From Bacteroidales bacterium (GTDB lineage Bacteria; Bacteroidota; Bacteroidia; Bacteroidales; Bacteroidaceae), in assembly GCA_004552195.1 (NCBI GenBank), contig SFPC01000005.1, positions 1 through 42,919 on the forward strand: 42,919 nucleotides of DNA. The letters run 5' to 3'. Under the pieces are notes generated by a model. The model did not search any database, was not told the DNA's origin, and was given only the letters and a program-made list of their open reading frames with translations. A program made the position numbers and the translations under genes. Shown in pieces: positions 29,723-37,538 of the stretch. Each line of letters begins with the position of its first letter. Within the stretch, counting starts at the first letter, position 1.

Positions 29723-30967
29723 TCAGAACTTATGGATAATCAGTCCGCTGCGGAGTTTCGGTTCAAACCATGTGGCCTTTGGGGGCATGATGTTGCCGCT
29801 GTCGGCAATATCCATGATTTGTTGCATGGAAACAGGGTAGAGGGCGAGCGCCATCTGCATCTCGCCGCTGTCCACACGGCGCTGGAGTTCTTCGAGACCG
29901 CGGAGTCCGCCGACGAAGTCGATGCGCTTATCTTTGCGCAGGTCCTTGATGCCCAGCAGTTCGTCCAGTATCAGACGCGATGAGATGTCCACGTCGAGCA
30001 CCCCGATAGGGTCGCTCGGGTCGAACGTACCCTCGTGAGCCTTCAGCGAGTACCACTGGCCGGAGAGGTAGAGTGAGAATTCATGCGGCTGTTGCGGGCG
30101 ATACGGTTCGTTTCCTTTGGCCTCCACGTCGAAGTTCTTGGCGAGCGCTTTGAGGAACTCTTCGGCGGTCATGCCGTTGAGGTCCTTCACCACGCGGTTG
30201 TAGTCTAAAATAGTCAGCTCGTCGGCCGGGAAACACACCGCCATGTAATAATTGAATTCCTCCTGACCGGTGGCATCGGGCGTTTGCTGCGCCTTTTCGG
30301 CACCCACCAAAGCCGCCGCTGCGGAGCGGTGATGCCCGTCGGCAATGTAGAGCGCCTCCATCTGAGCAAACTCCTTAGTAATCAGCTCCTGGTCCTCCTT
30401 GTCGGAGACCACCCAGAGCTGATGGCGGAAGCCGTCGATGGGGGCCACGAAGTCATAAACGGGCGGTTGGGCGGCATATTTCTGGCGCAGTTCCAGCAAC
30501 ACGGGGCGCGGATGATAAGCCAGGAACACCGGTTCGATGTGGGCCGAGGTGGCACGCACGTGTTTCATGCGGTCCTCCTCCTTGTCGGCACGGGTGAGTT
30601 CGTGCTTTTTAATAACGCCTTGCATATAGTCAGCGACGCTGGCGCATACCACCCACCCGTATTGCGTTTTGCCGTTCATGGTCTGTGCGTACAGATAGTA
30701 GCAGTCTGCTTCGTCGGATACGAGCCATCCTTCCTCTTGGAACTTGCGGAACTGTTCGGCACCGCTTTCGTAAACGCGCGGGTCGTATTCGCTGGTTCCT
30801 TCGGAAAAGTTGATTTCGGGTTTGATGATATGGTAAAGCGATTTCTCATTGCTGCCGGCTTCGGCGCGTGCCTCTTCTGAGCTGAGTACGTCGTAGGGGC
30901 GGCTCTCCACTTGTTCCACCAATGCAACGGGCGGACGCAGGCCACGGAAAGGTTTTATTTTGGGCAT
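29723..30967 (-). CDS. DUF1015 family protein
   Basis: A 414-residue cytosolic protein of the DUF1015 family, whose function is not established. The N-terminus IKPFRGLRPP and SRPYDVLSSEEAR is typical, YIADGHHRSAAAALVG near residue 212-227 is the family's most conserved motif, and GVLDVDISSRLILDELLGI lies towards the C-terminus. It is the third gene of a serC-serA-DUF1015 series, an order I know from other Bacteroidales, which suggests a link to serine or phosphoserine metabolism. That link is inference from position. Confidence 0.9.
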   Translation of the reverse strand: MPKIKPFRGLRPPVALVEQVESRPYDVLSSEEARAEAGSNEKSLYHIIKPEINFSEGTSEYDPRVYESGAEQFRKFQEEGWLVSDEADCYYLYAQTMNGKTQYGWVVCASVADYMQGVIKKHELTRADKEEDRMKHVRATSAHIEPVFLAYHPRPVLLELRQKYAAQPPVYDFVAPIDGFRHQLWVVSDKEDQELITKEFAQMEALYIADGHHRSAAAALVGAEKAQQTPDATGQEEFNYYMAVCFPADELTILDYNRVVKDLNGMTAEEFLKALAKNFDVEAKGNEPYRPQQPHEFSLYLSGQWYSLKAHEGTFDPSDPIGVLDVDISSRLILDELLGIKDLRKDKRIDFVGGLRGLEELQRRVDSGEMQMALALYPVSMQQIMDIADSGNIMPPKATWFEPKLRSGLIIHKF

Positions 30968-30991
30968 GGAATGTAAGGTTTAAGGTTAAAA

Positions 30992-31103
30992 GGTTATGAG
31001 GTTATTGCTGAGGTTATGAGTTTTTAGGTTATAAGGTTATAAGATTACTATTTGAGCGGGCGATGTTCAGGCGTTACAGTAGTAACTTCATAACCTCATA
31101 ACC
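30992..31103. repeat. GGTTATGAGGTTAT inverted repeat between serA and DUF1015
   Basis: GGTTATGAGGTTAT (30992-31005) and ATAACCTCATAACC (31090-31103) are exact 14-bp inverted arms. Further degenerate GGTTATAAGG and ATAACC words extend on both sides (about 30974-31150). The centre is GC-richer (GAGCGGGCGATG). Confidence 0.85.
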
Positions 31104-31175
31104 CCATAACCTGATAACCGGGTTACGCAGTAAAATTATAACCTCATCACCTCACGTCTTGCCATCAGGCCACAA

Positions 31176-32096
31176 TTACTTGTTCACTTGGAACTTCTTC
31201 ACGCCTTCTTCGAGGAAATCCACGATTTGCTGGGCTGCAGCGAGTCCGGCGTTGATGTTAGCCTCTTTGGTCTGTGCGCCCATCTTCTTGGGTGTGAAGA
31301 TGTAGCGGTCGCCGAGGAGTTCCACGGCGCGGTCGTGGTCGGCCAGTTTCAGGTCGGTCACGTAGCGCAGGTCAGTTCGTTCCGTCATGGCCTTGATGAG
31401 GCCTTCTTCATCGATGATGTCCTGCCGGGCAGAGTTCACCAGGATGGCATCCTTGCGCATCACGCTGACAAGGTCGTAGCCGATGCTGCGGCGCGTTTCG
31501 GGAGTGGAGGGGATGTGCAGGCTCACGATATTGTTGAAAGAGAAGAGGTCGTGGAGCGACTCGTGCACGTGGAAACCGGCATCGATAATCTTCTGCGGGC
31601 GGTTCAGCGGCGAATAGCTGGAGATGTCCATACCCATACCGTGCGCAATGCGAGCCAGGTTCTGAGCCACGGCACCGAAGGCCAGCAGACCGAGCTTCTT
31701 ACCCATCAGTTCAGTACCCGAGGTGCCGTTGAACTTGTTGCGGCAAGCGTAAATGAGCAGACCGATGACGAGTTCCGCCACAGCATTGGCATTTTGTCCC
31801 GGTGTGTTCATCACCACGATGTGGTGAGCCGTGGCAGCAGCCAGGTCCACGTTGTCGTAGCCCGCTCCTGCGCGCACGATGATTTTCAAATTGGGCGCAG
31901 CGTCCATCACCTCCCCGTCAATTTTGTCAGAGCGGATGATGAGCGCGTCTACATCGGCAACTGCGGCCAACAGTTGCGCCTTCTCGGTATACTTTTCAAG
32001 AAGTTCCAGCTGATAGCCTACGGGGTCGAGAATATCTTTAATGCCTTTTACAGCAACGGGTGCAAAAGGCTTTTCGGTAGCAACAAGTACTTTCAT
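31176..32096 (-). CDS. serA: D-3-phosphoglycerate dehydrogenase, short form without ACT domain
   Basis: A 306-residue NAD-dependent dehydrogenase for the first step of the phosphorylated serine pathway (3-phosphoglycerate to 3-phosphohydroxypyruvate). The D-2-hydroxyacid dehydrogenase fold is clear: VRAGAGYDNVDLAAA at 75-89, MNTPGQNANAVAELVIGL at 96-113 and VNSARQDIIDEEGL with R224. It lacks the regulatory C-terminal domain of the ~410-residue E. coli enzyme. Two oddities are visible. The Rossmann motif reads GLLAFGAVAQ, keeping G136 and G141 but with A139 and A144 where glycine is usual. The usual catalytic His position is K270 in TPKKMGAQT. It sits directly after serC, which makes the function call firm. 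Confidence 0.92.
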   Translation of the reverse strand: MKVLVATEKPFAPVAVKGIKDILDPVGYQLELLEKYTEKAQLLAAVADVDALIIRSDKIDGEVMDAAPNLKIIVRAGAGYDNVDLAAATAHHIVVMNTPGQNANAVAELVIGLLIYACRNKFNGTSGTELMGKKLGLLAFGAVAQNLARIAHGMGMDISSYSPLNRPQKIIDAGFHVHESLHDLFSFNNIVSLHIPSTPETRRSIGYDLVSVMRKDAILVNSARQDIIDEEGLIKAMTERTDLRYVTDLKLADHDRAVELLGDRYIFTPKKMGAQTKEANINAGLAAAQQIVDFLEEGVKKFQVNK

Positions 32097-32127
32097 GCTT
32101 CGATGGTATATAAATGAAAGTTGAAAG

Positions 32128-32229
32128 TTGAGGGCTTATAGTTTATAATTATACTCACTGAGCAAACATAAGAGGGCTACGTCCTGCATGGTATTCAGCT
32201 GCATAAACTTTAAACTATAAACTCTCAAC
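32128..32229. repeat. AT-rich inverted repeat between serC and serA
   Basis: GTTGAGGGCTTATAGTTTAT (from about 32130) pairs imperfectly with ATAAACTTTAAACTATAAAC plus TCTCAAC (32202-32228). The intervening ~45 nt includes GAGGGCTACGTCC. The architecture is the same as in neighbouring gaps but the arm sequence differs. Confidence 0.7.
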
Positions 32230-32246
32230 CATAAACTAAAAAATTT

Positions 32247-33320
32247 TTACGCCTTGTGCATGGCTTCAAATTCCTGCATGCAAGCTACGAGTGCCTGTAC
32301 GCCTTCGAGCGGCATGGCGTTGTAGCACGAAGCGCGGAAGCCGCCCACCGAACGGTGGCCCTTCACGCCCTGCATGCCCTTGCTCTGGGCAAACTTCAGG
32401 AAGTCTGCTTCGAGTTCTTTGTACTCGTCGGCCATTACGAAGCAGATATTCATCAGCGAGCGGTCCTCCTTGGCTGCCGTGCCCTTGAAGAGCGGGTTGC
32501 GGTCAATTTCTCCGTAGAGCAGGGCGGCACGCTCTTCGGCGCGGCGGGCCATCTCCTTCACACCACCTTGCGCCTTAATCCATTTGAGGTTTTGGAGCGC
32601 ACAGTAAATAGGTACTACGGGCGGCGTGTTGAACATCGAACCCTTGTCCACGTGAGTGCGGTAATCCAGCATCGTGGGGATGGGGCGGCTCACGTGGCCC
32701 AGCAGTTCGTCTTTCACGATGACGAAGGTAACGCCCGCCATGGAGAGGTTCTTCTGCGCGCCGCCGTAGATTAGGCCATACTTGCTCACGTCAACGGGAC
32801 GGGAGAAGATGTCGCTCGACATATCGGCCACCAGGGGAACGGGACTGTCAAGGTCCTTGCGGAGTTCGGTGCCGTAGATGGTATTGTTCGTCGTGATGTG
32901 GAAATAGTCCGCATCAGCGGGAATTTCATAATCCTTCGGGATGAACGTGTAGTTGGCATCGGCCGACGAAGCCACCTCTACCACTTCGCCGAAGAGCTTG
33001 GCTTCCTTCAAAGCCTTCTTGGCCCACACGCCCGTGTTGAGGTAAGCAGCCTTCTTCTCCAGCAGGTTATAGGGAACCATGCAGAATTCCAGGCTGGCAC
33101 CGCCACCCAAGAAGAGCACCGAGTAGCCTTCAGGAATGTTGAGCAATTCCTTGAACAAAGCCTGCGCTTCGTCCATCACTGCCTGAAATTCCTTCGTACG
33201 GTGGCTGATTTCCATCAACGAAAGACCCATGTCGCCAAATTCCACACAAGCCTCGGCCGTAGCCTTCATCACTTCTTGCGGGAGGATAGACGGACCCGCG
33301 CCAAAATTGTATTTTTTCAT
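32247..33320 (-). CDS. serC: Phosphoserine aminotransferase
   Basis: A 357-residue PLP enzyme that converts 3-phosphohydroxypyruvate and glutamate to phosphoserine. The start [16 protein letters not shown] is the family N-terminus. [10 protein letters not shown] at about 70-79 binds cofactor phosphate, [12 protein letters not shown] at 141-152 is the substrate region, and K190 in [12 protein letters not shown] is the Schiff-base lysine. The C-terminus has [18 protein letters not shown]. First gene of the unit with serA and DUF1015, transcribed from the promoter at 33362-33393. Confidence 0.97.
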   Translation of the reverse strand: MKKYNFGAGPSILPQEVMKATAEACVEFGDMGLSLMEISHRTKEFQAVMDEAQALFKELLNIPEGYSVLFLGGGASLEFCMVPYNLLEKKAAYLNTGVWAKKALKEAKLFGEVVEVASSADANYTFIPKDYEIPADADYFHITTNNTIYGTELRKDLDSPVPLVADMSSDIFSRPVDVSKYGLIYGGAQKNLSMAGVTFVIVKDELLGHVSRPIPTMLDYRTHVDKGSMFNTPPVVPIYCALQNLKWIKAQGGVKEMARRAEERAALLYGEIDRNPLFKGTAAKEDRSLMNICFVMADEYKELEADFLKFAQSKGMQGVKGHRSVGGFRASCYNAMPLEGVQALVACMQEFEAMHKA

Positions 33321-33361
33321 GCCTTAGTTGATTTAGGGGTAATAAATAGGTTTGTTGCGGG

Positions 33362-33393
33362 CGAAGGTATAGGTTTTATCTTTACTTGCCAAA
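33362..33393 (-). promoter_or_regulatory. serC promoter
   Basis: On the minus strand TTTG (33390-33393), a 20-nt spacer and TACCTTCG (33362-33369), one base off the TAnnTTTG consensus. The leader to serC is about 35 nt. Confidence 0.6.
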
Positions 33394-33608
33394 CAAAACT
33401 CCTTTTTTTTATTGACGACAACAGAGTACAACGAATAGCAACTTATTTCTTTAAGAAAGTAGTCCTTAATTGTCTAAGTCGTAGTCCTTTTTTAACATTG
33501 TCCCGTATTCTCCGCGTGCATACCCAGTGCGCCAAGTCCTGCGAGGCCAAACTTTCAACTTCTTTCCAAGAATTGCACGGCTTTTCAATAACTGTGCGAA
33601 GTTTTATT

Positions 33609-33616
33609 TACCTTTG
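33609..33616 (+). promoter_or_regulatory. -7 element of the decarboxylase operon
   Basis: TACCTTTG matches TAnnTTTG exactly; the expected leader to the ATG at 33655 is about 32 nt. The -33 element is not clear. Confidence 0.55.
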
Positions 33617-33654
33617 CATCGCAATTATACATCAAAATCAAAAACCTACAGAAT

Positions 33655-35208
33655 ATGAGCGAACAACTGAAAAAGGTAAAGCAGCTTGTCGAACTTCGCC
33701 AAAAAGCACGCCTCGGCGGCGGCGAAAAAGCCATCGAGAAGCAGCACGCCAAAGGAAAAGCCACGGCACGCGAACGTATCGAACTCCTCCTGGACAAAGG
33801 TTCCTTCGAGGAGATGGACATGTTCAAACTCCACCGCTGCCACTACTTCGGCATGGAAAAGAAACAGTACCTCGGCGACGGCGTGGTGGCCGGTAGTGGC
33901 ACCATCAACGGCCGGCTGGTATATGTCTTTGCACAGGACTTCACCGTGAACGGCGGCTCCCTGTCCGAAACGATGGCTGAAAAAATCTGCAAGGTCATGG
34001 ACCAGAGCCTCAAGATGGGCGCACCCTGCATCGGCCTTAACGACTCGGGCGGCGCACGTATCCAGGAAGGCATTAACGCCCTTGCCGGCTTCGGCGAAAT
34101 CTTCCAGCGCAACATCGAAGCCAGTGGCGTAGTTCCTCAGATTTCCGGCATCTGCGGCCCCTGTGCCGGCGGTGCTGTCTACTCCCCCGCGCTCACCGAC
34201 TTTGTCGTCATGCTCGAAAGCATCAGCTATATGTTCCTTACCGGTCCCAAAGTTGTAAAAACCGTTACAGGCGAGGACGTCACCCAGGAGGACCTTGGCG
34301 GTGCAGCCGTCCATTCCACCAAGAGCGGTGTCTGCCATTTCACGGCCAAGACCGAGGAAGAGTTCGCACAGCTCATCCGTCGCCTCCTTTCTTATATTCC
34401 TCAGAACAACATGGAGCGCGCCCCGCGCATCCCCTGCACCGACCCTATCGACCGTAAGGAAGATTCGCTCAACGAAATCATTCCTGACAACCCCAACATG
34501 GCCTATGATATGTACAAGGTCATCGGTGCCGTGGTCGACAACGGCGAGTTCCTCGAAGTGCAGCGTAACTTTGCCCGCAACATCATCATCGGCTTCGCCC
34601 GCTTCAACGGCCAGAGCGTCGGCGTCGTAGCCAACCAGCCCAGCGTCTACGCCGGCGTGCTCGACTGCAACGCCTCGCGCAAGGCAGCCCGTTTCGTCCG
34701 CTTCTGCGACTGCTTCAACATCCCCATCGTTTCCCTCGTCGACGTCCCCGGTTTCCTCCCCGGCACCGGCCAGGAGTACAACGCCGTCATCGACCACGGT
34801 GCGAAGTTGCTCTACGCCTACGGCGAAGCCACAGTGCCCAAGGTAACCGTCACCCTCCGCAAGAGCTACGGCGGTTCCCATATCGTCATGGGCTGCAAGC
34901 AGCTCAAGGCAGACCTCAACTACGCTTGGCCCTCCGCCGAAATTGCCGTGATGGGCGCATCCGGTGCAGTCGCCATCCTCGACGGCAAAGAAGCCAAGAC
35001 GAAGGAAGACCCCAAAGCCTTCCTCGCCGAAAAGGAGAAAGAGTACAACGACCTCTTCACCAACCCCTACAAGGCAGCTGAGTTCGGCTACGTGGACGAT
35101 GTCATCGAACCTCGCAACACTCGTTTCCGCATCTGCCGCGCACTTGCCCAACTGGAGAACAAGCGCGAAACCCGTCCTGCCAAGAAGCACGGCAACATAC
35201 CCCTTTAA
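33655..35208 (+). CDS. Acyl-CoA carboxyltransferase (methylmalonyl-CoA decarboxylase alpha / propionyl-CoA carboxylase beta)
   Basis: A 517-residue carboxyltransferase of the crotonase-like fold. It moves a carboxyl group between an acyl-CoA, probably (S)-methylmalonyl-CoA, and biotin on a carrier protein. Family signatures are [20 protein letters not shown] near the N-terminus, [16 protein letters not shown] (~123-138), [18 protein letters not shown] (~163-180), [20 protein letters not shown] (~363-382) and [14 protein letters not shown] (~437-450). The biotin carrier is encoded two genes downstream. In gut Bacteroidales this reaction ends the succinate-to-propionate path, but neither the sodium-pump beta subunit nor a biotin carboxylase lies in the window. 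The direction of reaction is therefore inferred. Confidence 0.9.
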   Translation: MSEQLKKVKQLVELRQKARLGGGEKAIEKQHAKGKATARERIELLLDKGSFEEMDMFKLHRCHYFGMEKKQYLGDGVVAGSGTINGRLVYVFAQDFTVNGGSLSETMAEKICKVMDQSLKMGAPCIGLNDSGGARIQEGINALAGFGEIFQRNIEASGVVPQISGICGPCAGGAVYSPALTDFVVMLESISYMFLTGPKVVKTVTGEDVTQEDLGGAAVHSTKSGVCHFTAKTEEEFAQLIRRLLSYIPQNNMERAPRIPCTDPIDRKEDSLNEIIPDNPNMAYDMYKVIGAVVDNGEFLEVQRNFARNIIIGFARFNGQSVGVVANQPSVYAGVLDCNASRKAARFVRFCDCFNIPIVSLVDVPGFLPGTGQEYNAVIDHGAKLLYAYGEATVPKVTVTLRKSYGGSHIVMGCKQLKADLNYAWPSAEIAVMGASGAVAILDGKEAKTKEDPKAFLAEKEKEYNDLFTNPYKAAEFGYVDDVIEPRNTRFRICRALAQLENKRETRPAKKHGNIPL

Positions 35209-35226
35209 TCATCCGAACTGCGAAGC

Positions 35227-35493
35227 ATGAAGACTTTCCATTATACCATCGGCGGCAAGCAGCTCACCATCCGTCTTGACGAGAAACAAGGCACCATCGC
35301 CAACCTCCTCGTTGACGGTCAGCACCCCCTGCCCACCGACGAAGAGATGTCAGCCTACGCTGCCGTCATCTCCCTCGCCCTCCTCGCCTACGACGTAGAA
35401 GTCGTCCACGACGATGAGCCCGGCATCATCACCGTCGAACACCACCGCACCGGCTGGAACAACCCCTCCGCCCTGATGATGCAACACCAATAA
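35227..35493 (+). CDS. Small protein of the decarboxylase operon, unknown role
   Basis: An 88-residue soluble protein beginning MKTFHYTIGGKQLTIRL, 18 bp after the carboxyltransferase gene and 21 bp before the biotin carrier gene. It has no transmembrane helix, so it is not the membrane OadG/delta subunit that often fills this position. The first 12 residues resemble the start of the downstream biotin carrier (MKQYKYTINGAQYDV), hinting at a shared beta-hairpin fold. Its position suggests an assembly or accessory subunit; no function can be read. Confidence 0.75.
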   Translation: MKTFHYTIGGKQLTIRLDEKQGTIANLLVDGQHPLPTDEEMSAYAAVISLALLAYDVEVVHDDEPGIITVEHHRTGWNNPSALMMQHQ

Positions 35494-35514
35494 TCACTCT
35501 TTTTCCCCGAAACA

Positions 35515-35976
35515 ATGAAACAATACAAATATACCATCAACGGAGCCCAGTACGATGTCACCATCGACAGCATCGTTGGCTCCAAAGCCAAAGTTGAAGT
35601 CAACGGCATACCCTTTGAAGTGGAAATGCACGGTTCCTCACTCGTAGAAGAAGATCTCCCCACCATGTCCACAGAAGGTGCTACCGCACCTGCCGCAGCC
35701 GCTCCGGCTCCTGCCGCCGCTCCTGCCGCCGCGGCACCTGTTGCCAAGAGCGGTCCCGGCGCAGGTTCACCCGTCAAAGCACCCCTTCCCGGCGTCGTAA
35801 CCAAAATTCTCGTTGAGGCCGGACAAGCCGTGAAGAAGGGCGACACCGTGCTCGTGCTCGAAGCCATGAAGATGGAAAACAACATCACCGCCGAAGCCGA
35901 CGGTGCCGTGACCGGCATTTGCGTTGCAGCCGGCGACAGCGTCATGGAAGGCACCACGTTGCTCACCATTGGCTAA
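35515..35976 (+). CDS. Biotin carboxyl carrier protein
   Basis: A 153-residue biotinyl protein. The N-terminal ~50 residues form a small beta domain. Residues ~57-78 are a flexible Ala/Pro linker. Residues ~85-153 are the biotinyl/lipoyl domain with the attachment motif LEAMKMENN, where K119 is biotinylated. It carries the carboxyl group for the carboxyltransferase encoded at 33655. It is followed by a perfect 39-bp inverted repeat instead of the beta-subunit gene that would complete a sodium-pumping decarboxylase. Confidence 0.93.
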   Translation: MKQYKYTINGAQYDVTIDSIVGSKAKVEVNGIPFEVEMHGSSLVEEDLPTMSTEGATAPAAAAPAPAAAPAAAAPVAKSGPGAGSPVKAPLPGVVTKILVEAGQAVKKGDTVLVLEAMKMENNITAEADGAVTGICVAAGDSVMEGTTLLTIG

Positions 35977-35977
35977 A

Positions 35978-36086
35978 AACGTATAATGAAATAATGTACA
36001 ATGTATAATGTATAATGAAGGCTACGCCGATGTCATGGCCGTAGGCAATTATACATTATACATTGTACATTATTTCATTATACGTT
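35978..36086. repeat. Perfect 39-bp inverted repeat with 31-nt loop
   Basis: The left arm 35978-36016 and right arm 36048-36086 are exact reverse complements. The arms consist of GTATAATG/AATGTACA words; the loop is GC-rich (GGCTACGCC ... GGCCGTAGGC). The left arm begins two bases after the biotin carrier stop. It is probably a terminator-like or non-autonomous repeat element; more related words (ATTATACAATATACATTATA) follow up to 36130. Confidence 0.96.
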
Positions 36087-36134
36087 AACTTTTGGGAGTA
36101 GCCTTTATTATACAATATACATTATAAATTATCC

Positions 36135-37406
36135 ATGAAACCCTCCACCCTTTGCGTGCAAGCCGGCTGGCAACCCAAGAAAGGCGAGCCCCGTGTGCTC
36201 CCCATCTACCAAAGCACCACCTTCAAATACGACAACAGCGAACAGATGGCGCGTCTGTTCGACCTCAAGGACAGCGGGTATTTCTACACCCGTCTGCAAA
36301 ACCCCACCAACGATGCCGTAGCCTCCAAGATTGCTCAGCTCGAAGGCGGTGTAGCCGCCATGCTCACCGCCAGCGGACAGGCCGCCAGTTTCTATGCCGT
36401 GTTCAATATCTGCGAGGCCGGCGACCATTTCATTTCCTCCAGCACTATCTACGGCGGCACCTATAACCTCTTCGGTGTCACCATGAAGAAGATGGGCATC
36501 GAATGCACCTTCGTCGACCCCGATGCTTCCGATGAAGAGATAGAAAAGGCATTCCGTCCCAACACGAAATGTTTCTTCGGCGAAACTATCTCCAACCCTG
36601 GCGGCCACGTGTTCGACATCGAACGCTTCGCCCGCATGGCCCACGCCCACGGCGTACCCCTCATCGTCGACAACACCTTTGCCACGCCCATCAACTGCCG
36701 CCCCTTCGAGTGGGGAGCCGACATCGTGACCCACTCCACCACTAAGTACATGGACGGCCATGCCACGGCGGTGGGCGGCTGCATCGTCGACAGCGGCAAC
36801 TTCGATTGGCAGGCCCATGCCGACAAGTTCCCCGGCCTCTGCGCCCCCGACGAGAGTTACCACGGCTTGGCCTACGCCGAGAGCTTCGGCAAGTTGGCCT
36901 ATATCACCAAGGCTACCGCACAGCTCATGCGCGACCTGGGCAGCATACAAAGTCCCGAGAACGCCTTCCTGCTCAATCTCGGTCTCGAAACCCTCCACTT
37001 GCGTATGCGCCAGCACTGCGCCAATGCCCAGGCCGTGGCAGAATTCTTGCAGGCCGATCCGCGTGTGGCGTGGGTTAACTATGCCGGACTGCCCGGCGAC
37101 AAATACCATGCCTTGGCCCAGAAGTACTTGCCGGGTGGAGGATGTGGCGTCATTGCCTTCGGCCTCAAGGGTAGCCGTGAAGATGCCATCAAGTTCATGG
37201 ACAGCCTCCGCATGATTTGCATCGTCACCCACGTGGCCGATGCCCGCACCTGCGTGCTCCATCCCGCGAGCCACACCCACCGCCAGCTCTCCGACGAACA
37301 GCTCATCGAGGCCGGCGTGGCACCCGACCTCATCCGCCTCAGCGTGGGCATTGAGGATGTGGAGGACATCCTGGCAGACATCCGTCAGGCATTGGACAAA
37401 GTATAA
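36135..37406 (+). CDS. O-acetylhomoserine sulfhydrylase (Cys/Met metabolism PLP enzyme)
   Basis: A 423-residue PLP enzyme of the Cys/Met metabolism family, of O-acetylhomoserine aminocarboxypropyltransferase type: it makes homocysteine from O-acetylhomoserine and sulfide. The start TLCVQAGWQPKKGEPRVLPI plus YQSTTFKYD is typical of MetY. YTRLQNPTND at 51-60 is the tetramer/cofactor motif, LIVDNTFATP has D179, and HSTTKYMDGH carries the PLP lysine K204. GGCGVIAFGLKG and SVGIEDVEDILADI mark the C-terminal domain. Length suits MetY better than MetB (~385). It stands alone between an inverted repeat and a hairpin. No riboswitch was recognised upstream. Confidence 0.9.
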   Translation: MKPSTLCVQAGWQPKKGEPRVLPIYQSTTFKYDNSEQMARLFDLKDSGYFYTRLQNPTNDAVASKIAQLEGGVAAMLTASGQAASFYAVFNICEAGDHFISSSTIYGGTYNLFGVTMKKMGIECTFVDPDASDEEIEKAFRPNTKCFFGETISNPGGHVFDIERFARMAHAHGVPLIVDNTFATPINCRPFEWGADIVTHSTTKYMDGHATAVGGCIVDSGNFDWQAHADKFPGLCAPDESYHGLAYAESFGKLAYITKATAQLMRDLGSIQSPENAFLLNLGLETLHLRMRQHCANAQAVAEFLQADPRVAWVNYAGLPGDKYHALAQKYLPGGGCGVIAFGLKGSREDAIKFMDSLRMICIVTHVADARTCVLHPASHTHRQLSDEQLIEAGVAPDLIRLSVGIEDVEDILADIRQALDKV

Positions 37407-37414
37407 TCACTTTA

Positions 37415-37456
37415 GGGCGTAGCCGCGTAATGCAATCTTTCTGCCCGGCTACGCCC
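37415..37456 (+). terminator. Stem-loop after the sulfhydrylase gene
   Basis: GGGCGTAGCCG (37415-37425) pairs exactly with CGGCTACGCCC (37446-37456) across a 20-nt loop. No T tract follows. The GGCGTAGCC/GGCTACGCC arms are the same as in the terminator at 29673 and in the loop at 36017. Confidence 0.65.
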
Positions 37457-37538
37457 ACCATAGTTCTACCGTCAACACCTGAAATACCTATTCGTTCCAT
37501 CAGTAAGCAAACTCAAATCCCCACCATCCCTTCCGCAC

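Larger units (their letters stand above)
33321..33654. other. 334-bp divergent gap between serC and the decarboxylase genes
   Basis: It holds the serC promoter on the minus strand (33362-33393) and the -7 element of the rightward genes (33609-33616). The middle section (33400-33600) shows no repeat, hairpin or frame that I can support. Confidence 0.6.

Noticed and set aside
33646..35190. 514-codon open frame antisense to the carboxyltransferase gene
   Set aside because: The sense strand encodes a clear carboxyltransferase with all motifs; the antisense product has no recognisable domain.
36087..36134. SAM-type riboswitch before the sulfhydrylase gene
   Set aside because: The leader is short, AT-rich and made of repeat words; no conserved riboswitch core is visible.
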